This document shows positions 1-11,522 of a stretch of DNA of 64,000 nt, one piece after another. Numbering within the stretch: the stretch's first letter is position 1; every line of letters begins with the position of its first letter. Source of the DNA: Otatea glauca (Eukaryota > Streptophyta > Magnoliopsida > Poales > Poaceae); assembly GCA_036346275.1 (NCBI GenBank), contig CM070711.1, forward strand, positions 53,197,435 to 53,261,434, in the 5' to 3' direction. The translations under genes and the position numbers were made by a program. The notes under the pieces are model-generated. The model worked only from the letters and a program-made list of their open reading frames with translations. It was not told the origin of the DNA and did no database searches.

Positions 1-15
1 TTTATTGAGGACAGT

Positions 16-300
16 CACTAGGAGAAACTCAATTTTTCTTGACGGTGTTTATATTCCCCGACAGGGCATCATCGGGCAATTTGGGGTCAGGTTTACCTAA
101 AACCTGACCACGGGGTAATTTCCCTGTCGGTGGCCGTCCGGGAATGCCGTCAGAAATTACTTTTCTGTCGAGTGACCGTCAGGCATTTGAAACAACTGCG
201 TCGGCTTATTTCTCATGGCTAATGCCTGACGGTGACAAGTAGGGGATATAATTCCTGACAGTTATGCGCTTTTTTCTTATGTTTTCAGGCCGTCACAAAA
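16..300 (+). mobile_element. CACTA (En/Spm) terminus, partial
   Basis: The sequence CACTAGGAGAAACTC starts here and is followed by repeated GACGG / CCCGACAG / CTGTCGG motifs, the subterminal repeat pattern of plant CACTA elements. The terminus faces right, so its other end should lie further right, but I found no matching inverted end. It is probably a truncated or solo end. It differs in motif from the CACTA element that starts at 1239. Confidence 0.45.
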
Positions 301-1238
301 GATGGTGAGTGTGGTAGTGAGTAAAGTCATTTAGCGTGTGGAGAAGGCGTTAATAATGCAAGGAAAATGGTAAATAATGGAAGAGTGGCATTCTATGGAT
401 CTTCATATATTCGAAGGAAATGCATTTTTATAGATCAAATACAATACTGATTTGAGTGGTATATCACCAATTTCATTGATTTTGAGTAGCATTTATTAGA
501 GTGCCATTCGTTTGAGTGGCATATCGTCAATTTTACAACGCAAAACCTCTTGCATGCAGCAAATGGTTTCGATAGCTAGAATGTAGAAACGGAAGCGTAC
601 GTCCAAATAATTAATGGGGCAAAATGCACGATCCAAATTCGTGGCAGGGAAAAGGAATAGTACAGGGATTGATATAATGATATTGGAGGGAATGCACATG
701 CGCCCGTTGTCAAATGTCAATGGCTACACGTCGACATGGCTAAAAGGGAGTAGTTGTGGGGTTTAATTGGCAACTCAGCATTGCAGGACATGGGAGGACT
801 TACGATTTGCACCCCGCAGAAACAAGGCAGCACACGAATGCCGAAATAAAAAAGAAAGAAAGAAAATGTAATGTAAATTAAACTCGTTCAGGAGCACCAA
901 AAATCGAGCATTATATATATACGGGTAGCATTTAACAAGCTTATTGTGCACATACTTAACCTAACTAAACATACGTCATGACGAATTAACTGTTCAACTT
1001 TGGCGCCTCTAACTTTTTAACCTCCATCTCAGTCGAACTGAGCATGTAATTAATCTAGCAATAATCTCTATTGTGTAGCTATTCTAGCATTTGTTTAATC
1101 TTGAGAACACATACAGAAAATTTTCACGCTATTCGGTAGGGCCATGAACCATGCTGTCCACATCTTGCGCCCCAAAATAAGACAGAAACAACATCATTAG
1201 GGACTGAGGGTAAGCACTCTTGGATCAAATTCTTATGT
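301..1238. other. Unassigned AT-rich stretch
   Basis: I see no convincing coding sequence, RNA gene or repeat end here. Short open frames lack family signatures. It separates the two CACTA termini. Confidence 0.5.
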
Positions 1239-1259
1239 CACTACTATAAAAAGGTGTTA

Positions 1260-2460
1260 TATTAGACACGTCATCACTGACTGTTTTTTACGAAAACCGT
1301 CTCTGATGTGTTTCGGGCACATCCCAGACGGTTTGTAGATGAAATAAATCGCTATATTGGATCATTACAGACGGTTTCATCCACAAATCGTCTTTGAAGT
1401 TATTGCTTTCATCACAGATGGTTTGTGGTTGGAACCGTCTGCGATGACCATCTGTGATGAAAGCAAGAACTTCACAAACGGTTTGTGGATGAAACCGTCT
1501 ATGATTATCACCATATCATAGACGTTTTTATCCACAAACCGTCTGTGAATCGTTCAGAGCAAACAATGAAAACATCATGCTATATATATATAAGCATAAG
1601 CATAAATAGAGTGCTATGTACAAAAGTTTCCTACCAAAATACTACTGCGAAATACTACTTAGTCGCTAGCCTACATCTAGTCCTAAATGCCGTCGTCGGG
1701 TAGTCGTCGGAGTCGGAGTCGGAGACGTCTCTGCGACCGTTAGGGTCCTCGCTCGATCCGACTCTGTCTGGGTCATCCTCCAGCTCCCAGCCATCACGGT
1801 AGCCCTTCGACGAGTCGTAGGCGCCGTCGGAGGAGGAGGAGATGACTATTAGCGGCGCGGGCGCTTCATTCCGGCGATTGAGACGGACGGAGGCGGTGCC
1901 CGAGGTGGCGGCGGAGGATCATCCACGATAAGCGCGGCGGTGGATTCGAGATATGGCACGCGATTGCGTCGCGACCATTCCGCGAGGCGCGCGAAGGGCG
2001 AGGCGAAGTCGGCGGTGGCGGTGAAGGCGGAGCGGAAGTCGGCGATTGCGATGAAGCGGGCGGTGGGGTGTCGAGTTGTTTGATGAAGTGCACATGGTGG
2101 CGATGATCTCTACGGAATGCGATTGATGATCGAGTACTTATAGGTACGTTGGACTCGGCGCTACGGGAATTTGATCGATGGTTTAATGATCTTGGAAGAC
2201 AAAGCGTCAACTCGAAACAACTGCGCGCTGTCTTGGAACAAATAGTTAATTTAATTCTTTGAAAGACGAATCGATCAACTCGAAACAACTGCGCGTCTGT
2301 CTTGGAAGGCGAAGCGATATGATCGAACTCCTTGGCGGGAAGGCGAAGCGATGAAGCGGTGCTATCTTGGGAAGGAACATCACGAGCGGTTTGTAGTCAA
2401 AACCGTCTGCGATGACGTAATCCTGAGCGGTTTTGACTTCAAACCATCGTGATGTTCCTC
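1260..2460. repeat. Left subterminal repeat arrays of the CACTA element
   Basis: Direct and inverted copies of a motif near CAGACGGTTTGTGGATGAAA occur from 1260 to about 1550, and again as a hairpin at about 2385-2460. In En/Spm such repeats bind TnpA-type proteins. Between the two clusters (about 1690-2360) is GC-rich sequence with no gene I recognise. Confidence 0.7.
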
Positions 2461-2929
2461 ATTATATATACTGAAATAATTAACAGAGAGCCGATCTCCT
2501 CTGTTTTTAGGGTATCCTAGATATTTTCGGCGTGGTGGGATTGAGAGGAGTTCGATCAAAGTGACCCTAGATTTGGAGGTGTAATTGTAAATCCTTGTGC
2601 TCTCGTTATCTAAGGTTAGTAATTGCTTCATAATTGTATTATATTGGATCTACCTTGGTAAGGGGAAATGAAGTGGTTAATTTGTAGATCTAGCTTGGTG
2701 TAGATACATCATTCCTTTGTGATGTAAAGTAGAAATTGGTTCAAATTTGCGTTATATTTAAGATGTAGCTTGGTAAAGAGGAAATGAAGTCGGTTAATTT
2801 CTAGATCTAGCTTGTTGTAGATACATTTGTTCTCTGTGATGTGAAGTACATACATTTGCTATAGCTTTGTGTAGCTTACACATATGGATGTAGCTTTACA
2901 TGCATATGTTTACATATCCATTCGTTCTT

Positions 2930-5243
2930 TGGATGGGCGAAGTTGGATGTACACGAGAAAGCGTCTGGCGTAAGTACATTAATGGTGTCTCCGCTTTTAA
3001 AAGAGCTGAGAGGAAGATATGTTGAACAAGGGGTGGAATTTATACCTTGTCCATGCATTGGCGCAATAATCGAGGATGTTTGAAACCAGTACGAGCAAGC
3101 ACACTTGATTACGAGGGCTTCAAAATGGGTATATATGTTGGACGATCCACGGTGAAAGCGGATTACGCATGGACCAAGTAGTACTACCATCGTCGATGAA
3201 GGCAATGATACTCGGATATTGTCAGCGGCGTCAACGATACTCGGATGATATCGGTGTGCTTTGGTTGAGGATAGGTTTCATGATAACAATCCGGATCGGA
3301 TGGTATGGGATGCGAGAATGGGTGTGATGAGCGGGAGTATGTAAAATTCTAAGGCTTGATGGATGACTCGGAGAAACCTTTGTTCTCGGGTTGCAAGTCA
3401 AAATACACAAGGTTGTCATCCGTCTTTGGAGCTGCTGAAATTAAAGGCAAGCAGCGGTTGATCCGACGGGAGTTTCACGGCGTTATTAGGTTTGTTAGCG
3501 GATATGCTTCGGAGAAGCGTGTTGCCGACAACCACCTACAAAGCCAAAAAGGTTCTCTCATCCCTTGGGAATGGAAGTAGAAAGAATACATGCTTGTCAG
3601 AATTCTGTATCCTCTATCGCAAAAGTATGCATAGCTTTCATGTATGTGCGGTGTGCAATGCATCCGGTACAAGCATAAAGGTAGATCGGATAGCGACGAC
3701 GAGGGTATGGAGTTGAAGAAAGAACCTCCTGCTAAGGTGACGTCGTATCTACCTATAATCCCCTGGTTGAAGCGTTTATTTGCGAACCCAAAAGAGGCAA
3801 AATTGCTTCGGTGGCACACGGAGGAATGTAAGAATGATGGAATGATTAGGCACCCTTCTGATTTCACACAGTAGAGAAACATCGATAGGAGGTTTGAAGA
3901 ATTGGCAGCGGATCCGAGGAACATCAGGTTGGGATTGAGCACGGATGGAATGAATCCTTTCGGCAACATGAGCAGCCGTCATAGCACTTGGCCAGTGAAT
4001 CTTTGTGTTATTTCTTTAACACAATTGCTCAAAAGGTCATCGATCCCGACCAAGGTCTGGGAGACAATCACAAGGCTGTGTTATTTCTTTAACACAATTG
4101 CTCAAAAGGTCATCGATCCCGAAGGACTATATGCTCTGCACGGCGAGGTGGTAATGACTCTATGTAATCTTGAGATGTATTTTCCTCCATCGTTTTCGAT
4201 ATCATGGTCCATCTCATTATTCACCTTGTGAGAGGGATAAAGATGTGCGGGCCTTTGTTCCTACTTAGCATGTACCGTTCGAGAGGTATATGGGAGTTCT
4301 CAAGTCGACGCGTCGGAATCGATCTCGACCGAGGGTAGCATTATCGAAGGTTATGCAACCGAAGAGGTCATCGAATTCACGTGGACTACATGGCTCAGTC
4401 GAACCGATAGGTGTGCCTCTGGTCTGCCTTGAGGGAGGCTCCGGGGCCTCGGGACCATAGGAAGGAAAGCAATCACGCTGATCCAATTGCGTGCGCTCAA
4501 GCCCATTTCACGATTTTGCAACACATGGTGTTGTGGTCTCGTATATCGGTGAGCACAAGAAGCGCTACGGCAAGAAAATCCGACGCGGCAGTCTTTGGAT
4601 CATCGACGACGATAACCTTGATTCAACAGATGGTTCAAGGAGCAACAACCCACCGCTGCAAACTCATCGGTCATCTGGCGACATGGTTGGCAAAGGGCAG
4701 CATTTCTGATCGTAACATGGAAAGAATCGACTTAAATGGGTACACATTTTACGAGAGATTAGGACATGAAGAGCACAAACCGAATAGCGGTGTTCGCATT
4801 GATGCGAATACCGTTGGATCAACGAGGAGCTCGTACTATGGGTTCATTGAAGAAATTTGGGAGCTCGACTCGTACTTTTGAAGATCCCGGTGTCGTTGGG
4901 TTAACTGCAGACGTGAAGGTTGACAAATGCGAGTCTGGCTGTGGACCTCAAGCGTGTTGGATACCAAGGCGAACAATTTGTTCTCGCTAACCAAGTTGTT
5001 CAAGTCTTCTACGTAACCGACCCATCCAATAAGTAGTGCCACGTTGTTCTTGAGGAAAAAGGAGGATTGTCGAGTCGACAATGTGGTAGATGAAGAAGAA
5101 TACAATCGGTTTGACGAGTTGCCTCCTATTGGTACGGCGTCACAACCCGGAAAATCAACTTTGAGGAAGCCCATTTCTGAGGCGTGTTGATCATCGCGAA
5201 GGGCTAATTTTTCACAAAAAGAATAAGCAAATGGAGTTGTCAT
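2930..5243 (+). pseudogene. TNP2-type CACTA transposase relic
   Basis: Fragments in changing frames follow the domain order of plant TNP2 transposases. At about 2930-3190 is the transposase-associated N-terminal domain (SWMYTRKR, then a block like YINGVSAF). At 3492-3990 is the TNP2 core, with the signatures CILYRKS, PAKVTSYLPIIPWLKRLF, KEAKLLRWH and DPRNIRLGLSTDGMNPFGNM. At 4080-4250 is a DUF4218-like region (VIDPEGLY, EMYFPPSF). At 4700-4960 is a DUF4216-like region (GYTFYERLG, NSGVRIDA, YYGFIEEIWELD, VKVDK). A short direct repeat near 4010-4110 duplicates the CYFFNTIAQKVIDP coding segment, and many stops break the frame. The protein would have cut and joined CACTA ends in the nucleus. The family assignment is firm; exact exon borders are not. 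Confidence 0.85.
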
Positions 5244-5339
5244 GAGATGTGCAATAATTGTAATTAATCAGTTGTATGTATTATAATAAATGAGATGTAT
5301 GTATTATAATAAATGAGATGTATGTATTATAATTATATT

Positions 5340-5570
5340 AAGGAAAAAGTGGCTCATCCCAGACGGTTTTGAGATTGAACCGTTTGGGAAGTGTCTCATC
5401 CGACGGTTGTGGATTGAAGCTATGCAGGAAGTGTCTCATCGAGACGGTTGTGGATTGAACCGTGCAGGATAAATCGCCCCAGCCGGTTCGAGGCGTGCCG
5501 TAAATGCAGGATGAGCGACTTTTCCGGACGGTTAGAGGCCGAACCATGCAGGATGGCCTGCCGCGAGAAT
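5340..5570. repeat. Internal array of CACTA-like subterminal motifs
   Basis: Four or so copies of a GACGGTT...GATTGAACCGT unit separated by TCTCATC lie in the middle of the CACTA element, between its two genes. They resemble but do not match the terminal arrays. They could be remains of a nested CACTA end or binding sites near the promoter of the second gene. Confidence 0.55.
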
Positions 5571-5640
5571 GGGGTCGCGCGTGCTATATGACTCTTGCCG
5601 TGCTAAGTACCAAATTAACTCAGTTTGCAAACCTAGCTAG

Positions 5641-6050
5641 CTAGCTCTCCTCCCTCGACGGCACCCTCCTCCCCTCCCCATGCCCTCCCCTCCACCACAC
5701 CCTCCCCTCGGTGGTGCCCTCCCCTCCTCCCCCGTGCCCTCTCCCTCGGCGCGCCTCTCCTCCCCGTGCCCTCCCCCTCTGCTGCGTCCTCCCCCCTCGG
5801 TGGTGCCCTCCTCCCCTCCCTTGTGCCCTTTCCCTCGGCGGCGCCCTCTCCCTCCTCCGTACCCTCCCCCTCGTGGTGCCCTCCTCCCCTCCCTGTGCCC
5901 TCCTCCTCGACCGCGCCCTCCCCGCTCGGTGGTGCCCTCCTCCCCTCCCCCGTGCCCTCCCCCTCGGCGGCGCCATCCTTCCCTCCCCTGTGGTGCCCTC
6001 TATACTCCCCTGTGCCCTCCTCCCTCCCCCGTGCTATTCCGATTGTAACT
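5641..6050. repeat. C-rich irregular minisatellite
   Basis: An irregular tandem repeat of GGTGGTGCCCTCCTCCCCTC-like units about 60-90 bases apart is almost all pyrimidine on the + strand. It lies upstream of the second CACTA gene and may be part of its leader. The proline-rich open frames over it arise from the base composition. Confidence 0.65.
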
Positions 6051-6843
6051 ATAGTTCACTTTGCTGGCTATGGGTTTGAGATTGCTCTGTGATGATACTA
6101 GGGTATATAATGATATTGACAATTTATTCTGTGAATAAGGCCTTCAACTGATAGACTTACATGCTTTACAAGTCTTGATGCATGCACTGTCTGAAAGTCT
6201 GAAAATTTATTCAGTTCAGTTTTGCTTATTTGTGATTATTGTCTATAATCTACCCATCATTTGCTTGTTCGGATGTACTTTAATCTTATTGGTAAAAGTT
6301 ATCAACTACTAGTACTTAATCATCTATTGGTGCAATTGCTCGTACTGTTGGCTGATTACTGCTAGTGATTTGGTTCGTATGTCATTCGTATACTAATCTG
6401 GATACATGCTATTTTGAATTTAATTTGTTATTTAGGATTTTAATAACAGTCAATCTTGTTGTCTATTCTTATTGTGCATAATGTTAAGCTGGTAAGGGTT
6501 TAAGGTCTTATTTACTCAACGAATTGTTTTGCCCATTTGTGATTGAGGTTGAAGATTTGTAATCTTCAAACGGACCCTAAAATCTAAGAGCAACATAATA
6601 TGAATTGCCTTCATATTGTTGTGGGAGACATGATTCTTTGTATGAATGACATAACATTCATAATATGCTTTATCTCGTGATTATTTTGTTATACGAAATT
6701 AGCATAACATTCTTAAAATTCATTTGAACTTACCTACTAGTCCACATTTGCTTAATTGATAGTTTAGCTTCTCTTAACTTACCTACTGTTAATTGAAATT
6801 TGCTTCTCTTAACTTACCTACTCTTAATGTTGCATCGTACAAG
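6051..6843. other. AT-rich leader or intron upstream of the second CACTA gene
   Basis: There is no coding signature here. The T-rich composition and the position between the C-rich repeat and the ATG at 6844 suggest a 5' intron or leader. Confidence 0.4.
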
Positions 6844-8098
6844 ATGGCATCCCCTCAATCCTCGCCATCAAATGGATCTGATGACGCGCCCAATGTGGAA
6901 GGAAAGAGGCACGGTCCAGGAGGGCTTAGTAAAAGGCCTCAGAGCCGATACACCATCACGACGGTCATCTCCGAAGACGTATGGGAACAATTTGTTGAGT
7001 TGAAGACGACGGAAGAGTTCGCGCATGCAAGTGCGGCGCACAAAACCTTCCAATCAAAAAACACCCACCCACACAGACTCGGCTCAATAGGGTACGCGGG
7101 CAAGATCGCGCAATGGACGAGGGAGGACGATGCGGCAGTCCAGAAGGAGGTCGCACTGCCATTTGCCTCGATTGTAGACCCGCATGCCCGAAACTGGGTA
7201 AGAGCGAGGTCACGTCCCACGTCTTCGGGCGGCATGTCCTTTGCAAACCCCGCTGATGAGGAAGTGTCCCAACGCCTAATATCATTGAGCATGGAATCTT
7301 CCTAGGGCTCTTTCACTTCGAACAGAGAGAAAGATATACTCTCCACGACCTTGAGAAACAAGGAGCATCCAGGCCGCAGCCGAGGACTAGGTGTTTTCGT
7401 TCCCTGAAAAATGGGATTCCCACATAACTTGGACACGTATCGAAGTAGGAAGAGAAGCAAAGCCGAGCATGAGGAACGGCTCGTGGCCTTGATTGAGGAA
7501 AGGGTTGAGGAAAGACTCAAAGCGCAGTTCGAAGATAAGCTACGAAGCCTTGAGGAACGGATGGAGCAAAGTGTGGCTGCGGAGAGGCAGGCACGGAACC
7601 AGCAAGCCCAAGAAGCACCGGTGCAGTTCAACCCAACCAACCGTCCGAGCAGCTGTGCGTTTGCCCCTGAGACGGATGTGGATGAAGCCAGATTTTCTCC
7701 TGATGACACCCAGGTAAGATGCTTACAATACTCCTTACATAGACCTGTTGGACGTGTTAGCTAATTACTTGTGTACCCTTATGTAGTGCCCACGCCGTGC
7801 AATCTACAAGTGAGGCTTGCCAACGGCTCTGTTCCCATACAAGCTGCTTGGGGACAAGCCTACTCATCCAACGTAGGGGCATTTATTCACGGTTGTTCTT
7901 TAGAGCCGGGCTACGCGAAAGTCCAAGTCGATGGTGTACATGAAATTTTCAAGACCGTCACGCTGCAGATGCCACCAAGCGATGAGATCGTCACACTAGG
8001 GGATGCCATCGGCTTTGTTCATCTAGTGGCCCAAGAAGGACATCTTCTTCGACGCCTAACTAGGAGCACCGATGCTACTAGCACTACTAGAGCCACAT
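6844..8098 (+). pseudogene. Transposase_24 (Ptta/En/Spm) gene of the CACTA element, 5' part
   Basis: From the ATG at 6844 the protein has a basic start, then the Transposase_24-like block: WEQFVELKTTEEF, HRLGSIGYAGKIAQWTRED and ARNWVRARS. A second segment (7411-7710) is a charged coiled coil (KAEHEERLVALIEERVEERL), with a good GT donor after 7710. After an acceptor near 7786 comes a domain typical of grass CACTA proteins (PCNLQVRLANGSVPIQAAWG, EPGYAKVQVDGVHEIFKTV). The role is probably DNA binding at the subterminal repeats together with TNP2. Stops between segments, for example at 7303, suggest either introns or decay. Confidence 0.75.
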
Positions 8099-8479
8099 GA
8101 TGTGCGAGCTACTAGCACTACAGGAGCCATGTGATCAGCGAAGGAGCCCGCCAAATCGATCTGATGTCCGTTAGGAGCGGACCGTTATCGCAGATTCGGG
8201 TCGGTCGTCTCTGTGAAGAATATATTTGGTAGAAGGGATGCGGAGATAAGGGCAAATCGAAAGGAACCAGATCAGCCCGTGACATTCCGTTTGCCTCGTT
8301 GGTGCGGCAATTTGAGCTGGGGCAGCTGTTCGTAACGGATCGGACAAGAAGGCGCTTACGTTAGATTACGACGATTGCAACATTAGTGCATGCAATAAGC
8401 CAACAAGCGGTGGCACAACAAACATCGAGTATCTCGAGAAGCTTCAGGAGGAGCATTTGTTACACGGTATTTAGATGGC

Positions 8480-9460
8480 ATCTTCGTGGTCGGCTTCTCA
8501 GACTTGTTCGATCTGTACAACCTTAGAGCGCTTGACACCTCACTCATAAGATCTTGGACTTCGTAAGTGTGTGCAATCACCGTCTACATTTCTATCATGC
8601 GATAAATATCATATATATATGTAATATTTGATTTTGTATATGTAGATATATGATCTTGCAAGCAAGAGCAAGGGAAGAACCGGTGGGTTTCGCCGACCCA
8701 CACATGGTGTCCAACCAAACTATGGACGAAAATAAACAAGTTGTCCACAAATACGTGGAAAAACTAATACTGGCTCATTCAGACAAAAAATTCAGACTTT
8801 TACCCTACAACCGGGGTAAGTGCTTCGTCGGATGCTATATTTGTTTATTTGTCTATATATCACACTTCTAACCATGACGACATACCGGTGTAGGTATCAT
8901 TGGATTCTACTCGTACTTATACCAAGACAGAACCGGGTAATTTACCTTAATTCCAAAAATGGCGGCAGCCACGTCTTAAAGCCTATTATACATTTACTCG
9001 AAACGTCGTTCGGTGTCTACCAATACCGCGGAGGGCCACACAAGAAGAACCCAGCCACTCTAAAGCATACTTTTGACTATCCAGTATCTGATAGTATGCA
9101 TTAATCCTTCACAGTCCATAATAATACCTTCGAAATTAATTAACCTATTATGTTTTGGCGGTGCCACCGTACCAAGGCCATCGACCAATGTGGATTCTCG
9201 TTTGCCACAACATGGCACTCCTCGTTGGTTCAGAGAAGACCAATGACATACAGGTTTGTCGATCTTGTAACAATTATCTCCACGTATGAATTTATATACA
9301 CGCAAGACTTAACTCTTCTCATCGACAGGTTTGGCAATGTGCTAAATCTGCGTTGGAACAGGTTGACCTCCTAAGTATTCGAGAAAACCTCTGTTCCTTC
9401 TTCATGAGTGAGGTGTTAGATCCAAAGGGCAAATGCTACTCAGGGCTGAACTGATGAGTT
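8480..9460 (+). pseudogene. Ulp1-like (C48) cysteine protease part of the CACTA gene
   Basis: The segment HWILLVLIPRQNRVIYLNS and, further on, a QCG motif (about 9189-9197) match the His-Asp-Gln-Cys arrangement of Ulp1/SENP-type peptidases. The usual Asp after HW...VxxL is Asn here (YLNS), so activity is doubtful. The tail WQCAKSALEQVD and EVLDPKGKCYSG (about 9330-9450) is typical of these elements. Frame shifts and intron-like AT-rich spacers interrupt it. Many plant CACTA and MULE elements carry such proteases, whose role in transposition is unknown. Confidence 0.7.
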
Positions 9461-9794
9461 GTGAATTTGTTAACCATGCATTCATATTAATTTGTCAGTC
9501 TTGTGCTGTGAATTTGTCATTTGTACTTCTGAATCTCATTGGTTAGTATATATGTCAGTTCATTTCTGAAATGGATGGGTTGTACTTACGTTGTAATGTG
9601 CGATCTAAGTTCATTTATGAAATGGATGCGATGCAGGTTGTGTAACATGTGATTGGAGATCAATATTTTTTAAATGTATGTCATTAATTATAATATGCTC
9701 GTGATCTTTGTGTAATCTTGTCTTTTGTTTGAGAGGGCATGGCTAGCATTTCCGAGGCTAGCCAATAAATATAAATTTAGTAAAAATAAAATCA

Positions 9795-10200
9795 ACATCA
9801 CAGATGATTCTAATTAAGAACCGTCGTGATATAGGACCATCGAGAGCAGTTCCAAAGTGGGCAAGTGACGGATCGAGACAGTTCCAAAGTGGGCTGTCTG
9901 CGATCCTATCGCGATTCCACTTTTGGAACTGTCTCTCGATGATCCTATATCACGACGGTTCTTATTTAGAATCGTCTGTGATGTCATATCATCACAGACT
10001 GTTCCTATTTGGAACCGTTTGTGATGTATCACCATCATAGACGGTGTTAAGTTAGAACCGTCTGTGATGAGTTTTTTCATAGACGGTTGAAAAACCATTT
10101 GTGATGACTCTTTCTCATCACTGACACTTTGGTACAGACGGTTGAAAAACCGTGCGTGATGACGATTCAAACCGTCTATGATAAAGGATTATCTAGTAAT
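9795..10200. repeat. Right subterminal array of the CACTA element with a large hairpin
   Basis: Copies of the GACGGTT/AACCGTC motif run to the end of the element. Within it, about 9800-9895 is inverted at about 9915-9985 (CCGTCGTGATATAGGA against TCCTATATCACGACGG), giving a strong potential hairpin of about 70-80 bases per arm. Confidence 0.75.
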
Positions 10201-10204
10201 GTGT

Positions 10205-10979
10205 ATCGGAGATATAACTGATGGAACATCTTTTCGTATGGAGAAGACAAAAACATCATATATCTCTATTTGCTACAATACTATAGTTCGGTCGATCAGT
10301 CCAATATAAGTACCACACTAGCTTTGCATGGTCAATTCGGTGGTAACCACTCGCGCAAAACTGTAAATATCTTTGACTTTCTAAGTTCTGATGACAACAG
10401 TTGTAATATGTTGAGTGCATTGTGGAATCAATACAAGCAAGGAGTACAACACTGTATTGGCTAAGCGCTTATTATTGATTACGTCGTTGAACGTAAAGGT
10501 TCAATTTACTTGTGCATTGCAAAAAGTGGTAAGGTCTGATAATTAAACTACTTTGGTAGACCGGCCATTCAAGAGCATTACTTGATGTTGACAGTACTCC
10601 TAGCAGAGTAACATCTACACAATTACTCCCTATATTGGTACTCCACCAATTGAACTAAGGACACGGTTTTTCTATCTGTAAGTAATCTAATATTTTCTGA
10701 AATCTAAAACAATTTTTGTGAAAGTTGGTTTGTACAGGGATCAATGTGCAGTCCAATGCTGATCCAGTGGGGAAATAATATGATTTATACTTCAGAAAAA
10801 TCAATTACATTATAATTAGACATATACTCAACGTTAATACCATTCTGTGAGCGTTCACAGGAAAGGCCTGCGGATGCACGCATGCTCTATTCAATCAACA
10901 CGTGATGTGATTTGCACAGTTCAATCTATTCTTTCACCTTGTGGTTGTGGGAAGTGGCAAAGCCAGGATGAAAATAGAG
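10205..10979. other. Unassigned spacer between the CACTA element and MULE A
   Basis: I see no gene or element end. A 64-codon open frame at 10270-10464 has no family signature. Confidence 0.45.
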
Positions 10980-11342
10980 GATTTTTTTAAAATAATACTA
11001 TTTTTATTCTATTTTATAAAAATAATATGCTGATTTTTTTTTTTTACAAATCTACCCACCTGTCACCATTTCAAATGGCGACAGATAGTTTGTCGCCGTT
11101 TCAGATAGGGACAGGCTCTCTGTCGCCGTTTCAAATGACGACGAAGAAATGCATCGCCGTTCGAGATAGGGATGCTCTCTGTCGCCGTCTCAAATGGCGC
11201 AGACGATACCGTCGCCGTTCGAGATAAGGAACAGGCTCTCTGTCGCCATTTGAAACGACGAGAAAGAGCAATCGTTACCTCTGTCGCCAATTTAAATGGC
11301 GACAGTCTCTCTGCCGCCATTTCAAATGGTGACAGACAGCGC
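10980..11342 (+). repeat. Left TIR and palindromic subterminal array of MULE A
   Basis: The outer part (about 10980-11060) is AT-rich. The inner part is a series of about nine half-units of TGTCGCCRTTTCAAATGGCGACA, each close to self-complementary, so the single strand can form many hairpins. The partner lies at 18670-18924. Confidence 0.8.
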
Positions 11343-11343
11343 C

Positions 11344-11352
11344 TATATAAAG
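11344..11352 (+). promoter_or_regulatory. TATA box of MULE A transposase gene
   Basis: TATATAAAG sits directly at the inner edge of the left TIR and just upstream of a GA-rich leader. The Mutator pattern is for TIRs to carry the promoter. MULE B shows the same TIR-then-GA-leader order. Confidence 0.55.
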
Positions 11353-11404
11353 CCCGCATGCTGGTCCCCACTCGAGCCAGCCACCAAGCGCACGAGCACA
11401 GCCA

Positions 11405-11522
11405 AAAAAACAGAGAGGAAGAGAGGAGGAGAAGGAGAAGGAGAAGGAGAAGGAAGAAGGAAGAAGGAGAAGGAGAAGAGAGGAGGAGGAGGAGGAGGAG
11501 GAGAAAGGAGAGGAGGAGATCG
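11405..11522 (+). repeat. Purine-rich (GA/GAG) leader tract
   Basis: Almost pure purine (AGAGGAGGAGAAGGAG-like units) begins about 60 bases after the TATA box. It is probably the 5' untranslated leader of the MULE transcript, and MULE B has a counterpart at 22947-23048. The Lys/Arg/Glu-rich open frames over it are composition artefacts. Confidence 0.6.

Larger units (their letters stand above)
1239..10201 (+). mobile_element. CACTA (En/Spm) DNA transposon, full-length but decayed
   Basis: The left end reads CACTACTATAAAAAGG and the right end, on the other strand, reads CATTACTAGATAATCC. The 3-bp sequence TGT flanks both ends (1236-1238 and 10202-10204), as expected of a CACTA target-site duplication. 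Subterminal arrays of a GACGGTTT-type motif lie at both ends. Inside, in order on the + strand, are a TNP2 transposase relic and a second gene combining a Transposase_24 (PF03004-like) domain with a Ulp1-like peptidase. Both genes carry stops and frameshifts, so the element cannot be autonomous now. The 8.96-kb size fits the family. Confidence 0.85.

Noticed and set aside
5641..6092. Long proline/serine/arginine-rich open frames on both strands
   Set aside because: They follow from a pyrimidine-rich tandem repeat. No start context or family signature is present.
10270..10464. 64-codon frame with a slight exon look
   Set aside because: No family signature, splice context or repeat link.
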